Assembly (NCBI GenBank): GCA_030628245.1
Contig: DAOVRI010000125.1
Location: 1 to 5,340, forward strand
DNA: 5,340 nucleotides
Direction: 5' to 3'
From: Dehalococcoidales bacterium
Lineage (GTDB): Bacteria > Chloroflexota > Dehalococcoidia > Dehalococcoidales > RBG-16-60-22
Shown piece after piece: positions 1 through 5,319 of the stretch. A model generated the notes under the pieces. It was given only the letters and a program-made list of their open reading frames with translations. It ran no database searches and had not been told where the DNA came from. Numbering within the stretch: position 1 is the stretch's first letter; every line of letters starts with the position of its first letter. The translations under genes and the position numbers were made by a program.

Positions 1-10
1 CTCTAGGCAT
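1..10 (-). CDS. Start of a further gene of the metal/cofactor operon (partial; possibly DUF5320)
   Basis: Only the first three codons (Met-Pro-Arg) and one base are inside the window. The start is credible because a near-perfect Shine-Dalgarno sequence, AGGAGGTGA, sits just upstream (14-22, minus strand), and the gene follows the NifX-like gene by 35 bases in the same direction, so it should belong to the same operon. Known of the families: small glycine/methionine-rich DUF5320 proteins often start MPR or MPG and often neighbour NifX-like and DUF134 genes. A DUF5320 identity is therefore a guess from context plus three residues. Other proteins, including DUF134 members, also start MPR. Confidence 0.45.
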
Positions 11-13
11 AAT

Positions 14-22
14 TCACCTCCT
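14..22 (-). promoter_or_regulatory. Strong ribosome binding site for the left-edge gene
   Basis: The minus strand reads AGGAGGTGA, a nine-base match to the 16S anti-Shine-Dalgarno complement. Its GGAGG core lies six bases before the ATG at 10-8. It is one of the two strongest such sites in the window and is the main evidence that a gene starts at the left edge. Confidence 0.7.
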
Positions 23-45
23 GTATATTTTCCAGTCCTTCAGCC

Positions 46-429
46 CTATGCCATGCCTTTACCGCGTTTCATGCCTGAGTGAGCGGTGGCACTGGGTGGG
101 GAGCTGGCCTGGAGCTTGCCTGCCTGGTAATTTTCGATGGCTTCCTGCACGGTACCGGCAGCTCCTGTCATGACTTTAATACCGGCGCCATTGAGAACAC
201 CAAAAGCATTGGGTCCGCAGTTGCCGGTAAGCACGACCTCTACCCCTTTGCCGGCAATCATCTGGGCCGTAGCGATTCCGGCGCCGCCCGATGCAGCAGC
301 GGAATTGTTGGCTACCGCCTCGAACTCCATGGTGTCCGGGTCGACTATCACGAAGTACTGGCAGCGACCGAAACGCGGGTCAAGCTGAGCATCCAGGCTT
401 TGTCCCGCCGCTGAAATGGCAATTTTCAT
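46..429 (-). CDS. NifX/NifB-like dinitrogenase iron-molybdenum cofactor domain protein
   Basis: A 127-residue, single-domain cytosolic protein of the Nitro_FeMo-Co family (PF02579; NifX, NafY and NifB C-terminal relatives). Visible hallmarks are the N-terminal strand MKIAIS, the block LDPRFGRCQYFVIVD (residues 16-30, with Cys23) and the loop TGNCGPNAFGVL (68-79, with Cys71), followed by a short Ala/Ser-rich tail ending in basic residues (HSGMKRGKGMA). In nitrogen fixers this fold carries FeMo-co or its precursors. Stand-alone copies are common in anaerobes without nitrogenase and are thought to handle iron or Fe-S/metal clusters; their exact role is unknown. The open frame extends upstream to 468, but the ATG at 429 is preferred: GAGGAG (437-442) is spaced seven bases before it, and MKIAIS is where the family begins. 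It follows the DUF364 gene by 20 bases and is probably co-transcribed with it. Confidence 0.88.
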   Translation of the reverse strand: MKIAISAAGQSLDAQLDPRFGRCQYFVIVDPDTMEFEAVANNSAAASGGAGIATAQMIAGKGVEVVLTGNCGPNAFGVLNGAGIKVMTGAAGTVQEAIENYQAGKLQASSPPSATAHSGMKRGKGMA

Positions 430-449
430 AATAGATCTCCTCACAATTC

Positions 450-1208
450 TCAATGCGGTTGAAAGCACAGTCTCTTCAGGCCGAGCAGGGCCGATACTCC
501 GGCGCCGGTAACGCCGAAGACAATCAGTCGCTTGCCCTGAGAGATGACTTCTTTTCTGATATCGTCAAATGTGTTGTTAACAAGTGTACTGCTCGTAACC
601 AGCGGAATGTCGCACCACTCTATGAGTTTCGCGGTTTCCGTCCGGCCGTCCCAGATTTCGGCTCCGTATTTCCGGGAGCCTATATTATTGGGATTGAGGT
701 CGGTGCATCTCACATTAGCCTCGTCGAAGGTATTGACCAGATTTTCCAGGATGGCTGGCTGAAGGCCCACCATGCCGACTTTCACCCTGCCCGATTCATC
801 GAGAATATGCCGGGCAATCTGTCTGGCGCATTCCTCCGGCTCTTCGTCGTGGCAGTGCCGCATTCCGGTAGCCATACCCAGGTGCGCCATGACGGTGTTG
901 AGGGTGGCGATGAAAATGCCCCTGTTTTCATTCGTGTTCAAACTCAGGTTAATAACATCATTTAATGAGCCGGCAAAGTCGTGAGGGCGGTCGGTGAAGG
1001 CCTGCCCGAAGCTCCCGTGAAATTCCGCTTCAATCATCACCTCTTTCCCCTCCAGCAGGGGGAAATCCTGCCGGCTGGGGGTGCCTATCGCCTGTTTTAC
1101 CGACAGCGTGCCGATGGTCACCTGCACGACCTCATCGCCCAGACCACGGTCGGTAATGATTGCCTGGAGCTTCTCTCTAGCTTCTTCGTTAACGGGTTTT
1201 AGTGCCAA
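450..1208 (-). CDS. DUF364-type putative heavy-metal chelation protein, second copy
   Basis: A 252-residue cytosolic protein that I place in the DUF364 group (PF04016). Residues about 60-135 form the N-terminal part, with RHCHDEEPEECARQIA (117-132), a local cluster of His, Cys and acidic residues. The C-terminal half looks Rossmann-like: KVGMVG (143-148), the family's Thr/Asn motif as TSSTLVNNTFDDI (205-217), then GKRLIVFGVTGAGVSALLG (225-243). Known of the family: the Desulfitobacterium hafniense Dhaf4260 structure combines an enolase-N-like and a Rossmann-like domain, and metal chelation was proposed, not shown. The frame is open up to a TTG at 1238 that overlaps the previous stop, but I prefer the TTG at 1208: the perfect GAGGAGGT at 1218-1225 lies nine bases before it, and residues upstream of it would be encoded by the Shine-Dalgarno itself. 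It is divergent from its upstream neighbour, suggesting an old duplication and possibly a heteromer. Confidence 0.75.
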   Translation of the reverse strand: MALKPVNEEAREKLQAIITDRGLGDEVVQVTIGTLSVKQAIGTPSRQDFPLLEGKEVMIEAEFHGSFGQAFTDRPHDFAGSLNDVINLSLNTNENRGIFIATLNTVMAHLGMATGMRHCHDEEPEECARQIARHILDESGRVKVGMVGLQPAILENLVNTFDEANVRCTDLNPNNIGSRKYGAEIWDGRTETAKLIEWCDIPLVTSSTLVNNTFDDIRKEVISQGKRLIVFGVTGAGVSALLGLKRLCFQPH

Positions 1209-1217
1209 TATTGCTTT

Positions 1218-1225
1218 ACCTCCTC
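1218..1225 (-). promoter_or_regulatory. Ribosome binding site that decides a TTG start
   Basis: The minus strand reads GAGGAGGT, with nine bases to the TTG at 1208-1206. The upstream TTG at 1238 has only the weaker AAGGAAAAGGA stretch, which abuts it. No ATG or GTG in frame is better placed, so this site argues for translation starting at 1208, leaving a 26-base gap after the previous stop codon. Confidence 0.6.
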
Positions 1226-1234
1226 GGTACCAAG

Positions 1235-1966
1235 TCAATCCTTTTCCTTCGTCATCGTTAATAACCGGATGCCTTTTATCTGGCGGAAGGTTGTCCCCTG
1301 GCTGACGTAGCGCAATACGAGTTCCGGGTCGGTCACCAGCGTCCCCGAGACAGCGTTGATACCGTAGTCGAACAATACGGGCGAAAGGGGTGCCGTCCCA
1401 CCCAGGACAACAATGTAGGCGTCAGGATTGCAGAGGTCCAGTAGATGCTCGATGGTGTGATTGGTAAAAGCCGTGCCCGTAATGCCGACGACGTCTGCCC
1501 GGGGAATAAGGTTTTCGGCCTCGGCTTCGCTGAAATCGCCTGCCTGGGGGTTCTTCTCGGTCACCCATAGCTCTTTCACTACGGAACGGAGCCTGGGAAT
1601 AAAAGGGAAATGCCCGACTATGGCTACTTTCCTGTTTTCCCCTTTCCGGGCGATAAGCTCGGCGGCATTAAGCTCCTCGCAGTTTTGCTCGTCAACATCA
1701 ATGAGAGAGTTTATCGTCGCCATGCCGATGGCCGCTTCCAGAGGGCTTGGCGAGAGAGCCATGTGGGCCAGCCCGGCGGCATCCCGATTGAGCAGATAGC
1801 CGGCTTCCTTCACCAGTGTTTTATCGTGGTGGGGGCCGGAGTCGTGAGGCGTTGAGGCCAGTCCGCAGTGACGGGTGAGCACGGCTGTCTGAAACGCCCC
1901 CTGGCGTATGTCTACCACAGGTACTTCATAGTTCAAGATAGATAGTAAGTCGTTGATTATTTGCAT
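1235..1966 (-). CDS. DUF364 (DUF4213/DUF364) putative heavy-metal chelation protein, first copy
   Basis: A 243-residue cytosolic protein with the two-domain DUF4213 plus DUF364 layout. The N-terminal domain (about 1-90) contains VVDIRQGAFQTAVLTRHCGLAST and the helix PLEAAIGMATINSLID (75-90). The C-terminal Rossmann-like domain starts at KVAIVGHFPFIP (113-124) and carries the motifs ITGTAFTNHTIEHLL (162-176), IVVLGGTAPLSPVLFDYGI (185-203) and AVSGTLV (205-211). These match the usual family pattern of a Thr/Asn loop, then GGTAPLSP, then a 'G-x-x-x-x-G' end. Cys34, His41, His46 and His47 form a His/Cys-containing N-terminal stretch that could bind metal, which is inference. The ATG at 1966 has a modest AAGG upstream and follows the DUF134 stop by 18 bases. 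Enzymatic activity is unknown; a metal, pterin or small-cofactor ligand is possible for this fold. Confidence 0.85.
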   Translation of the reverse strand: MQIINDLLSILNYEVPVVDIRQGAFQTAVLTRHCGLASTPHDSGPHHDKTLVKEAGYLLNRDAAGLAHMALSPSPLEAAIGMATINSLIDVDEQNCEELNAAELIARKGENRKVAIVGHFPFIPRLRSVVKELWVTEKNPQAGDFSEAEAENLIPRADVVGITGTAFTNHTIEHLLDLCNPDAYIVVLGGTAPLSPVLFDYGINAVSGTLVTDPELVLRYVSQGTTFRQIKGIRLLTMTKEKD

Positions 1967-1984
1967 ATGTTTGCCTTATATTCT

Positions 1985-2446
1985 TTATCCAATATGGTGC
2001 CGGCCCTGTCCTTTTCCCGACTCGTCAGGTCCCGGTGGTATCGGCGACCTGGTCCCCGGCGTGTTACAGATGGGGCAGAGCGCCGTTGTATCATCTGTCG
2101 CCAGTTCAAACGGGGCGTCCCATTCGTGACCGCGTCGGCAGCGGAACCGGTGAGAGGCCACCTCGTAGTTACCGCCGGCAATCCTTACCGCCCGGCCGTT
2201 GAGGAGGGCATCGGCGACCTTCCGGCGGGCCGAGGATAAGACCCTCTGAAAGGTCGGCCGTGAGACGTTCATCCTTTCCGAGGCCGGCTCCTGCTCCATC
2301 CTCTCCAGGTCCTTCAGGCGCAGGGCCTCGGCTTCCTCCAGGGAGAGCTGAATTTCTTCGAGGGACCTCATCGGCGTACCGGCCGGCTTGAAAAACGTCA
2401 CTCCCGGCACGTAGGCAACACGACGGCATTTTTGCGGTCTGGGCAT
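1985..2446 (-). CDS. UPF0251/DUF134 helix-turn-helix protein with C-terminal Cys/His cluster
   Basis: A 153-residue predicted DNA-binding regulator of the DUF134 family (PF02001). It begins with the family signature MPRPQKCRRV (Cys7), continues with PGVTFFKPAG (14-23) and the acidic helix LEEIQLSLEEAEALRLKDLE (29-48), then the sigma-70 region-4-like helix-turn-helix, ERMNVSRPTFQRVLSSARRKVADAL (57-81). After the conserved GGNYEVASHRF it has an extension with Cys103-x3-His107 and, 16 residues on, Cys124-x2-Cys127, a likely zinc- or metal-binding ribbon. The tail (128-153) is Pro/Gly-rich, probably disordered, and ends RHHIG. The ATG at 2446 has AGGT seven bases before it. It is the first gene of the left operon and lies directly after a perfect palindrome, so autoregulation is a natural inference. 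Its ligand, if any, is unknown; iron, another metal or redox state would suit the cysteines. Confidence 0.9.
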   Translation of the reverse strand: MPRPQKCRRVAYVPGVTFFKPAGTPMRSLEEIQLSLEEAEALRLKDLERMEQEPASERMNVSRPTFQRVLSSARRKVADALLNGRAVRIAGGNYEVASHRFRCRRGHEWDAPFELATDDTTALCPICNTPGTRSPIPPGPDESGKGQGRHHIG

Positions 2447-2467
2447 AATTGACCTATTCCTTCGTCT

Positions 2468-2489
2468 ATTATGAGCATATGCTCATAAT
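2468..2489. promoter_or_regulatory. Perfect 22-bp palindrome, probable operator
   Basis: All eleven base pairs around the centre at 2478/2479 are symmetric; the inner 18 bases read TATGAGCATATGCTCATA. It starts two bases downstream of a proposed -10 box for the leftward operon, so it would cover the transcription start and the first transcribed bases, a classic repressor position. It lies 21 bases before the DUF134 start codon. There is no unpaired loop and no T-run after it on the minus strand, so a terminator is unlikely. Binding by the DUF134 protein itself is inferred from position; a dimeric regulator is expected from the symmetry. Confidence 0.75.
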
Positions 2490-2491
2490 TA

Positions 2492-2521
2492 ATGATAACA
2501 TACATTTATCAGAAAATGCAA
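2492..2521 (-). promoter_or_regulatory. Putative promoter of the DUF134-DUF364-NifX-like operon
   Basis: On the minus strand a -10-like TATCAT (2492-2497, five of six consensus positions) lies 18 bases from a poor -35-like TTGCAT (2516-2521, the TTG conserved). Transcription would start near 2485, inside the 22-bp palindrome, giving a leader of about 40 bases. The region is markedly A/T-rich compared with the flanking genes. The weak -35 fits a regulated promoter but also means the assignment is uncertain. Confidence 0.45.
2493..2511. repeat. Second inverted repeat over the promoter core
   Basis: TGATAA, seven bases, then TTATCA: two perfect 6-base arms in a 19-base dyad that overlaps the proposed -10 box and most of the spacer. 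It is separated from the 22-bp palindrome by three bases. It could be a binding site for another regulator or an accessory site for the same one. The arms are A/T-rich in an A/T-rich gap, so chance is a real alternative. Confidence 0.4.
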
Positions 2522-2544
2522 TAGCTTTTTCGTGAAACCGACGG

Positions 2545-3288
2545 CTACTCGTGGTCCATGCCCCAGGCTTCGAACACCCTTTTGTAAAGGTCCGGCTGAG
2601 GGAAGTCCGGTCTCATCATCATCTGTTCGTGGGCAAACCCGGATTCGTTCCTGTCAAACTGCCTGAGGTTTTCCGTCAGTTCGGCAAGTTTTCCCTTCGG
2701 CACGGAGAACATCATTTCTCCCGCGACGGTCAGCGCCCGCGCGTATTCGCCGGGGTCGGGCAGGTTTATCCAGTACTCGCCGTTTAACATTACGGGCACA
2801 ACGGAATTAGAGCAGGAGAATGGGAAGAAGTTCGATTTCACCAGTGGCCTGTCTTCTATTTTCAGAGAAAGCAGGATAATTCGTAGTTGATTGGTATCGC
2901 AATAGATAATAACGGCATCCGGTTCAAAGGTGGCCGACCGCAGTGGGGCGGTAAGGATACCGATGTATTTCCCGTACTCGAAGCAAACGTACGGGTTCTG
3001 GCCACTGGCAGCAGGGTTATCCGGCTTGGGCACCAGTCCGTAGGATATCACGGCGCCCGGACACCAGTTGTCTTCTTTCAGCATGGCTACCGTGGCTCTA
3101 TCGCGGCGCGACAGGGCGAAAGCCTGGCATTGCGCGAGGTGATAGCCGCGGTCTTTTTTCGGACGGATGGCCCCCTCCGGGATTTCCTCTTCCTTCTCCA
3201 GCATCTTTACGGCAACAGGAGATGTCTGTAATCCCAGCAGTCCCTCCAGTTCTTCCCCGAATTTATTAAATTCTTTCACAGTTGTCAT
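2545..3288 (-). CDS. DUF169 family protein
   Basis: A 247-residue cytosolic protein that I recognise as DUF169 (PF02596, COG2043), a family widespread in methanogens and anaerobic bacteria with no established function. Features seen: an N-terminal helical segment ending LGLQTSPVAVKML (18-30), HLAQCQAFALSRRDRATVAM (50-69), NWCPGAVISYGL (74-85), then YVCFEYGKYIGILTAPL (100-116), DAVIIYCD (124-131), and FPFSCSNSVVPVMLNG (155-170). Cys54, Cys76, Cys102, Cys130 and Cys159 lie at the ends of these blocks and could bind metal or a cofactor; that is inference. There is no signal peptide or membrane segment, and the length is normal for the family. The ATG at 3288 has AGGGGAT about seven bases upstream. 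It has its own plausible promoter and is followed by the 98-base regulatory gap before DUF134, with no clear terminator between, so read-through is possible. Confidence 0.88.
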   Translation of the reverse strand: MTTVKEFNKFGEELEGLLGLQTSPVAVKMLEKEEEIPEGAIRPKKDRGYHLAQCQAFALSRRDRATVAMLKEDNWCPGAVISYGLVPKPDNPAASGQNPYVCFEYGKYIGILTAPLRSATFEPDAVIIYCDTNQLRIILLSLKIEDRPLVKSNFFPFSCSNSVVPVMLNGEYWINLPDPGEYARALTVAGEMMFSVPKGKLAELTENLRQFDRNESGFAHEQMMMRPDFPQPDLYKRVFEAWGMDHE

Positions 3289-3411
3289 GCGAACTATCCC
3301 CCTGAAAAAAATTTTTGAGCAGCTATATTATGAAGGCTGGGGCGCTCTTTTGCAAGGCCGTCTTGATGGTAGGTGGTACGGTAGGCCAGGGCATTATGTT
3401 GAGAACTACCC
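3289..3411. other. Spacer between the ABC export genes and DUF169
   Basis: A 123-base non-coding gap. Its left half is A/T-rich and holds the candidate DUF169 promoter and a 12-base run of seven A then five T (3305-3316) in the leader. The right half is ordinary, with a chance GGTAGG duplication at 3368-3373 and 3380-3385. I see no convincing intrinsic terminator after the permease gene. Confidence 0.6.
3327..3355 (-). promoter_or_regulatory. Putative promoter of the DUF169 gene
   Basis: On the minus strand TTGCAA (3350-3355, four of six -35 positions) and CATAAT (3327-3332, five of six -10 positions) are separated by exactly 17 bases. Transcription would begin near 3320, leaving a leader of about 30 bases with an A/T tract and the AGGGG ribosome binding site. 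This spacing is better than for the other promoter candidate, but no experimental support is visible. Confidence 0.5.
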
Positions 3412-4638
3412 TTATTCTGACCTGAGGGCATCGATGGGGTTGAGGCGGGAGGCATTCCAGGCGGGGTAGAAGCCGAAGAACAGGCCGATACCGACCGATA
3501 CCGAAACGGCCAGGATAACGATATCAGGGGTTACCAACGTCGTCATTATATTCATTCTGGCGAGGAGATAGGAAATTCCCCAGCCCCCTATAATCCCGAT
3601 GATACCGCCGGCAAATGACAGGAATGCCGCTTCAATTAAAAACTGGCCCCAGATATCCCGCTCCCGGGCGCCCAGCGCCTTGCGGATACCTATCTCCCGG
3701 GTCCTCTCCAGCACCGAGACCAGCATGATATTCATCACACCGATGCCTCCCACCAGCAGAGAAATAGCGGCGATGGCCCCCAGAAGAAGGGTCATTGTGC
3801 CCATAGCTTCCGAGAAGGTGGCGGCTATTTCCTCGGTGGACATGATATTAAAGTCATCCTCGGCCATGGCGGTCAGATGGTGACGCGTGCGGAGCAGGCT
3901 GGTTATGGAATCGATGACGCTCTGCGTGTGTGACTCATCGCTTACGGTCAGAGACACGGCGGAAACGATGCGGCCGCCCTGGGGTGTCCGCGGCTGGGCA
4001 ACCGTCTGTTGCATGGCGGTTAAGGGGATATAGACAACGTCATCCGGTGAGCCGAACATGAACCCTTTACTCTCCAGGACGCCGATAACGCGTACTATAA
4101 TCGTACCCATCCGCACCTGCTCACCGACGGGGTTGGTATCGCCGAAGAGAGTTTCGGCGACATTACTGCCGAGCACGACTACCTTATTGCCGCGCTGGTA
4201 ATCATCATATGAGAAAAATGTGCCGCCGGCAGCCTCCAGGTTGTTGACCGCCATGTATTCCGGGGTGGTACCGGTTACCCGGGAGTTCGTGTTGCTGTCG
4301 CCGTAGACCAGTTGCAGGTTGCTCGTGTAGGAAGGGGCTATGGCGGCTATATTGGGGACCTGCCCTGCTATTGCCTGCGAGTCCTCTATCGTCAGTGTTT
4401 GCGACACACCACCCCTGATACCGCCGAAGGTGAACGCGCCGGGGCTGACGGTAATCAGGTTTGAGCCGAGGTTCTGTATATTGGTGAGTATCTGTTGTTC
4501 TGCCCCACGACCCACGGACATGAGTGTAATCACGGCGCCGACACCGATGACGATACCCAGAATGGTTAAAAAACTGCGCAGTTTATGGGTGATTACGCCG
4601 CTCCAGGCAGTGGTTATGGGGTCAAGCCAGTTCCTCAT
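3412..4638 (-). CDS. MacB/FtsX-family ABC transporter permease
   Basis: A 408-residue inner-membrane subunit with the four-helix MacB fold. A short cytoplasmic N-terminus with an amphipathic segment (MRNWLDPITTAWSGVITHKLRSF) leads into transmembrane helix 1 (about 22-43). A large extracytoplasmic domain follows (about 44-282; MacB_PCD), then helices at about 283-306, 336-360 and 372-393 (FtsX domain). The segment GGIGVMNIMLVSVLERTREIGIRKALGA (297-323 region) and the C-terminal FYPAWNASRLNPIDALR are strong family hallmarks. Length is typical for the ATPase-less permease form. It should dimerise and use ATP hydrolysis by the neighbouring ATPase to drive mechanical export across the envelope; substrates of this group include antibiotics, peptides and lipoproteins, and none can be named here. 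The start ATG overlaps the ATPase stop by 4 bases (ATGA), and GGAGG precedes it by seven bases, indicating translational coupling. Confidence 0.93.
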   Translation of the reverse strand: MRNWLDPITTAWSGVITHKLRSFLTILGIVIGVGAVITLMSVGRGAEQQILTNIQNLGSNLITVSPGAFTFGGIRGGVSQTLTIEDSQAIAGQVPNIAAIAPSYTSNLQLVYGDSNTNSRVTGTTPEYMAVNNLEAAGGTFFSYDDYQRGNKVVVLGSNVAETLFGDTNPVGEQVRMGTIIVRVIGVLESKGFMFGSPDDVVYIPLTAMQQTVAQPRTPQGGRIVSAVSLTVSDESHTQSVIDSITSLLRTRHHLTAMAEDDFNIMSTEEIAATFSEAMGTMTLLLGAIAAISLLVGGIGVMNIMLVSVLERTREIGIRKALGARERDIWGQFLIEAAFLSFAGGIIGIIGGWGISYLLARMNIMTTLVTPDIVILAVSVSVGIGLFFGFYPAWNASRLNPIDALRSE

Positions 4639-5303
4639 ACGGTTTCCTCCGTGACTATCTCGCCGTCCTTAAGGTGAATAATGCGCTGACAGTGATGGGC
4701 GATATTGGCATCGTGGGTTATCATGACCAGGGTGATGCCCTGCTCGGCGTGCAGCGAGGTCAGTATGGAGATTATGCTTTCACCGGATTTACTATCGAGG
4801 TTGCCGGTAGGTTCGTCGGCGAGAAGCAGCGGCGGATTTTTCACCAGCGCCCGGGCGATGGATACTCTCTGCTGCTCACCCCCCGAAAGCTCGGTGGGAC
4901 GGTGATTGGCGCGTTCCTCCAGTCCGACCCTTTCCAGCGCCTCCGTGGCTTTTTTCCGGTCGCTGCCGCCGACGTATCTCATACCGAGTTCCACGTTGGC
5001 CAGCGCCGAGAGACGCGGCAGCAGGTTGAAGGTCTGGAAGATGAAACCTATCTTCTTCCCCCTGACCTGCGCCAGTTCGCCACCGCTTAAGCGGCTGACC
5101 TCTCTATCCTCCAGGTAGTACTGGCCGGAGGTAGGTTTATCCAGGCAGCCTATCAGGTTAAGTATCGTGGACTTGCCCGACCCCGAAGGCCCCATAATCG
5201 CTACCAGCTCGCCCTGCTTGATGTGGAGGTTTATCCCCCTGAGGACGGTTAGCTCTCTTTTTCCCATCGGGTACGTTTTGGTAATGTTTTCCAGTTTTAT
5301 CAT
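4635..5303 (-). CDS. MacB/LolD-type ABC transporter ATP-binding protein
   Basis: A 222-residue cytoplasmic ATPase that pairs with the downstream permease. All catalytic motifs are intact: Walker A GPSGSGKST (38-46), Q-loop Gln90 in FIFQTFNLLP, signature LSGGEQQR (139-146), Walker B LLLADE (159-164, catalytic Glu164), D-loop NLDS (168-171) and the switch His197 in MITHD. The pattern, including TFNLLPRLSALANVELGM and ADEPTGNLDSKSG, is that of the LolD/MacB/FtsE subfamily. Two starts are possible: the ATG at 5312, or the ATG three codons later at 5303. I prefer 5303 because AAGGA (5313-5317) abuts the first ATG but sits nine bases before the second, and MIKLENITK is the usual family beginning. 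The 5312 start would overlap an alternative upstream stop (ATGA), so it is not excluded. Confidence 0.93.
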   Translation of the reverse strand: MIKLENITKTYPMGKRELTVLRGINLHIKQGELVAIMGPSGSGKSTILNLIGCLDKPTSGQYYLEDREVSRLSGGELAQVRGKKIGFIFQTFNLLPRLSALANVELGMRYVGGSDRKKATEALERVGLEERANHRPTELSGGEQQRVSIARALVKNPPLLLADEPTGNLDSKSGESIISILTSLHAEQGITLVMITHDANIAHHCQRIIHLKDGEIVTEETV

Positions 5304-5319
5304 AAGTGTCATTCCTTGC

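Noticed and set aside
46..429. Evidence of a nitrogen fixation cluster
   Set aside because: The protein is a stand-alone FeMo-co-domain protein without a radical SAM NifB part, and no nif genes are nearby. Such proteins are common in organisms without nitrogenase.
79..2239. Several plus-strand open frames of about 70-170 codons
   Set aside because: They lie antisense to well-supported minus-strand genes with recognisable family motifs, show no family motif of their own, and are explained by the codon structure of the opposite strand.
2468..2489. Reading the palindrome as a transcription terminator for the DUF169 gene
   Set aside because: It has no loop, is A/T-rich at the centre and ends, and no T-run follows on the minus strand. 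Its position at the next operon's start fits an operator better.
3305..3316. The A7-T5 tract as a terminator or hairpin
   Set aside because: It is self-complementary but has no GC stem and lies in the leader between the candidate promoter and the ribosome binding site of DUF169.
3368..3385. GGTAGG direct repeat
   Set aside because: Two 6-base copies 12 bases apart in a 123-base gap are within chance expectation and match no known element.
3323..3394. A 23-codon minus-strand frame starting MPWPTVPPT in the spacer before DUF169
   Set aside because: There is no well-spaced ribosome binding site, it overlaps the best promoter candidate, and the peptide has no recognisable feature.
4635..5312. 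Antibiotic resistance assignment (macrolide export) for the ABC pair
   Set aside because: The MacB-like fold is shared by many exporters and the substrate cannot be read from sequence; no adaptor or outer-membrane partner is visible to support it.
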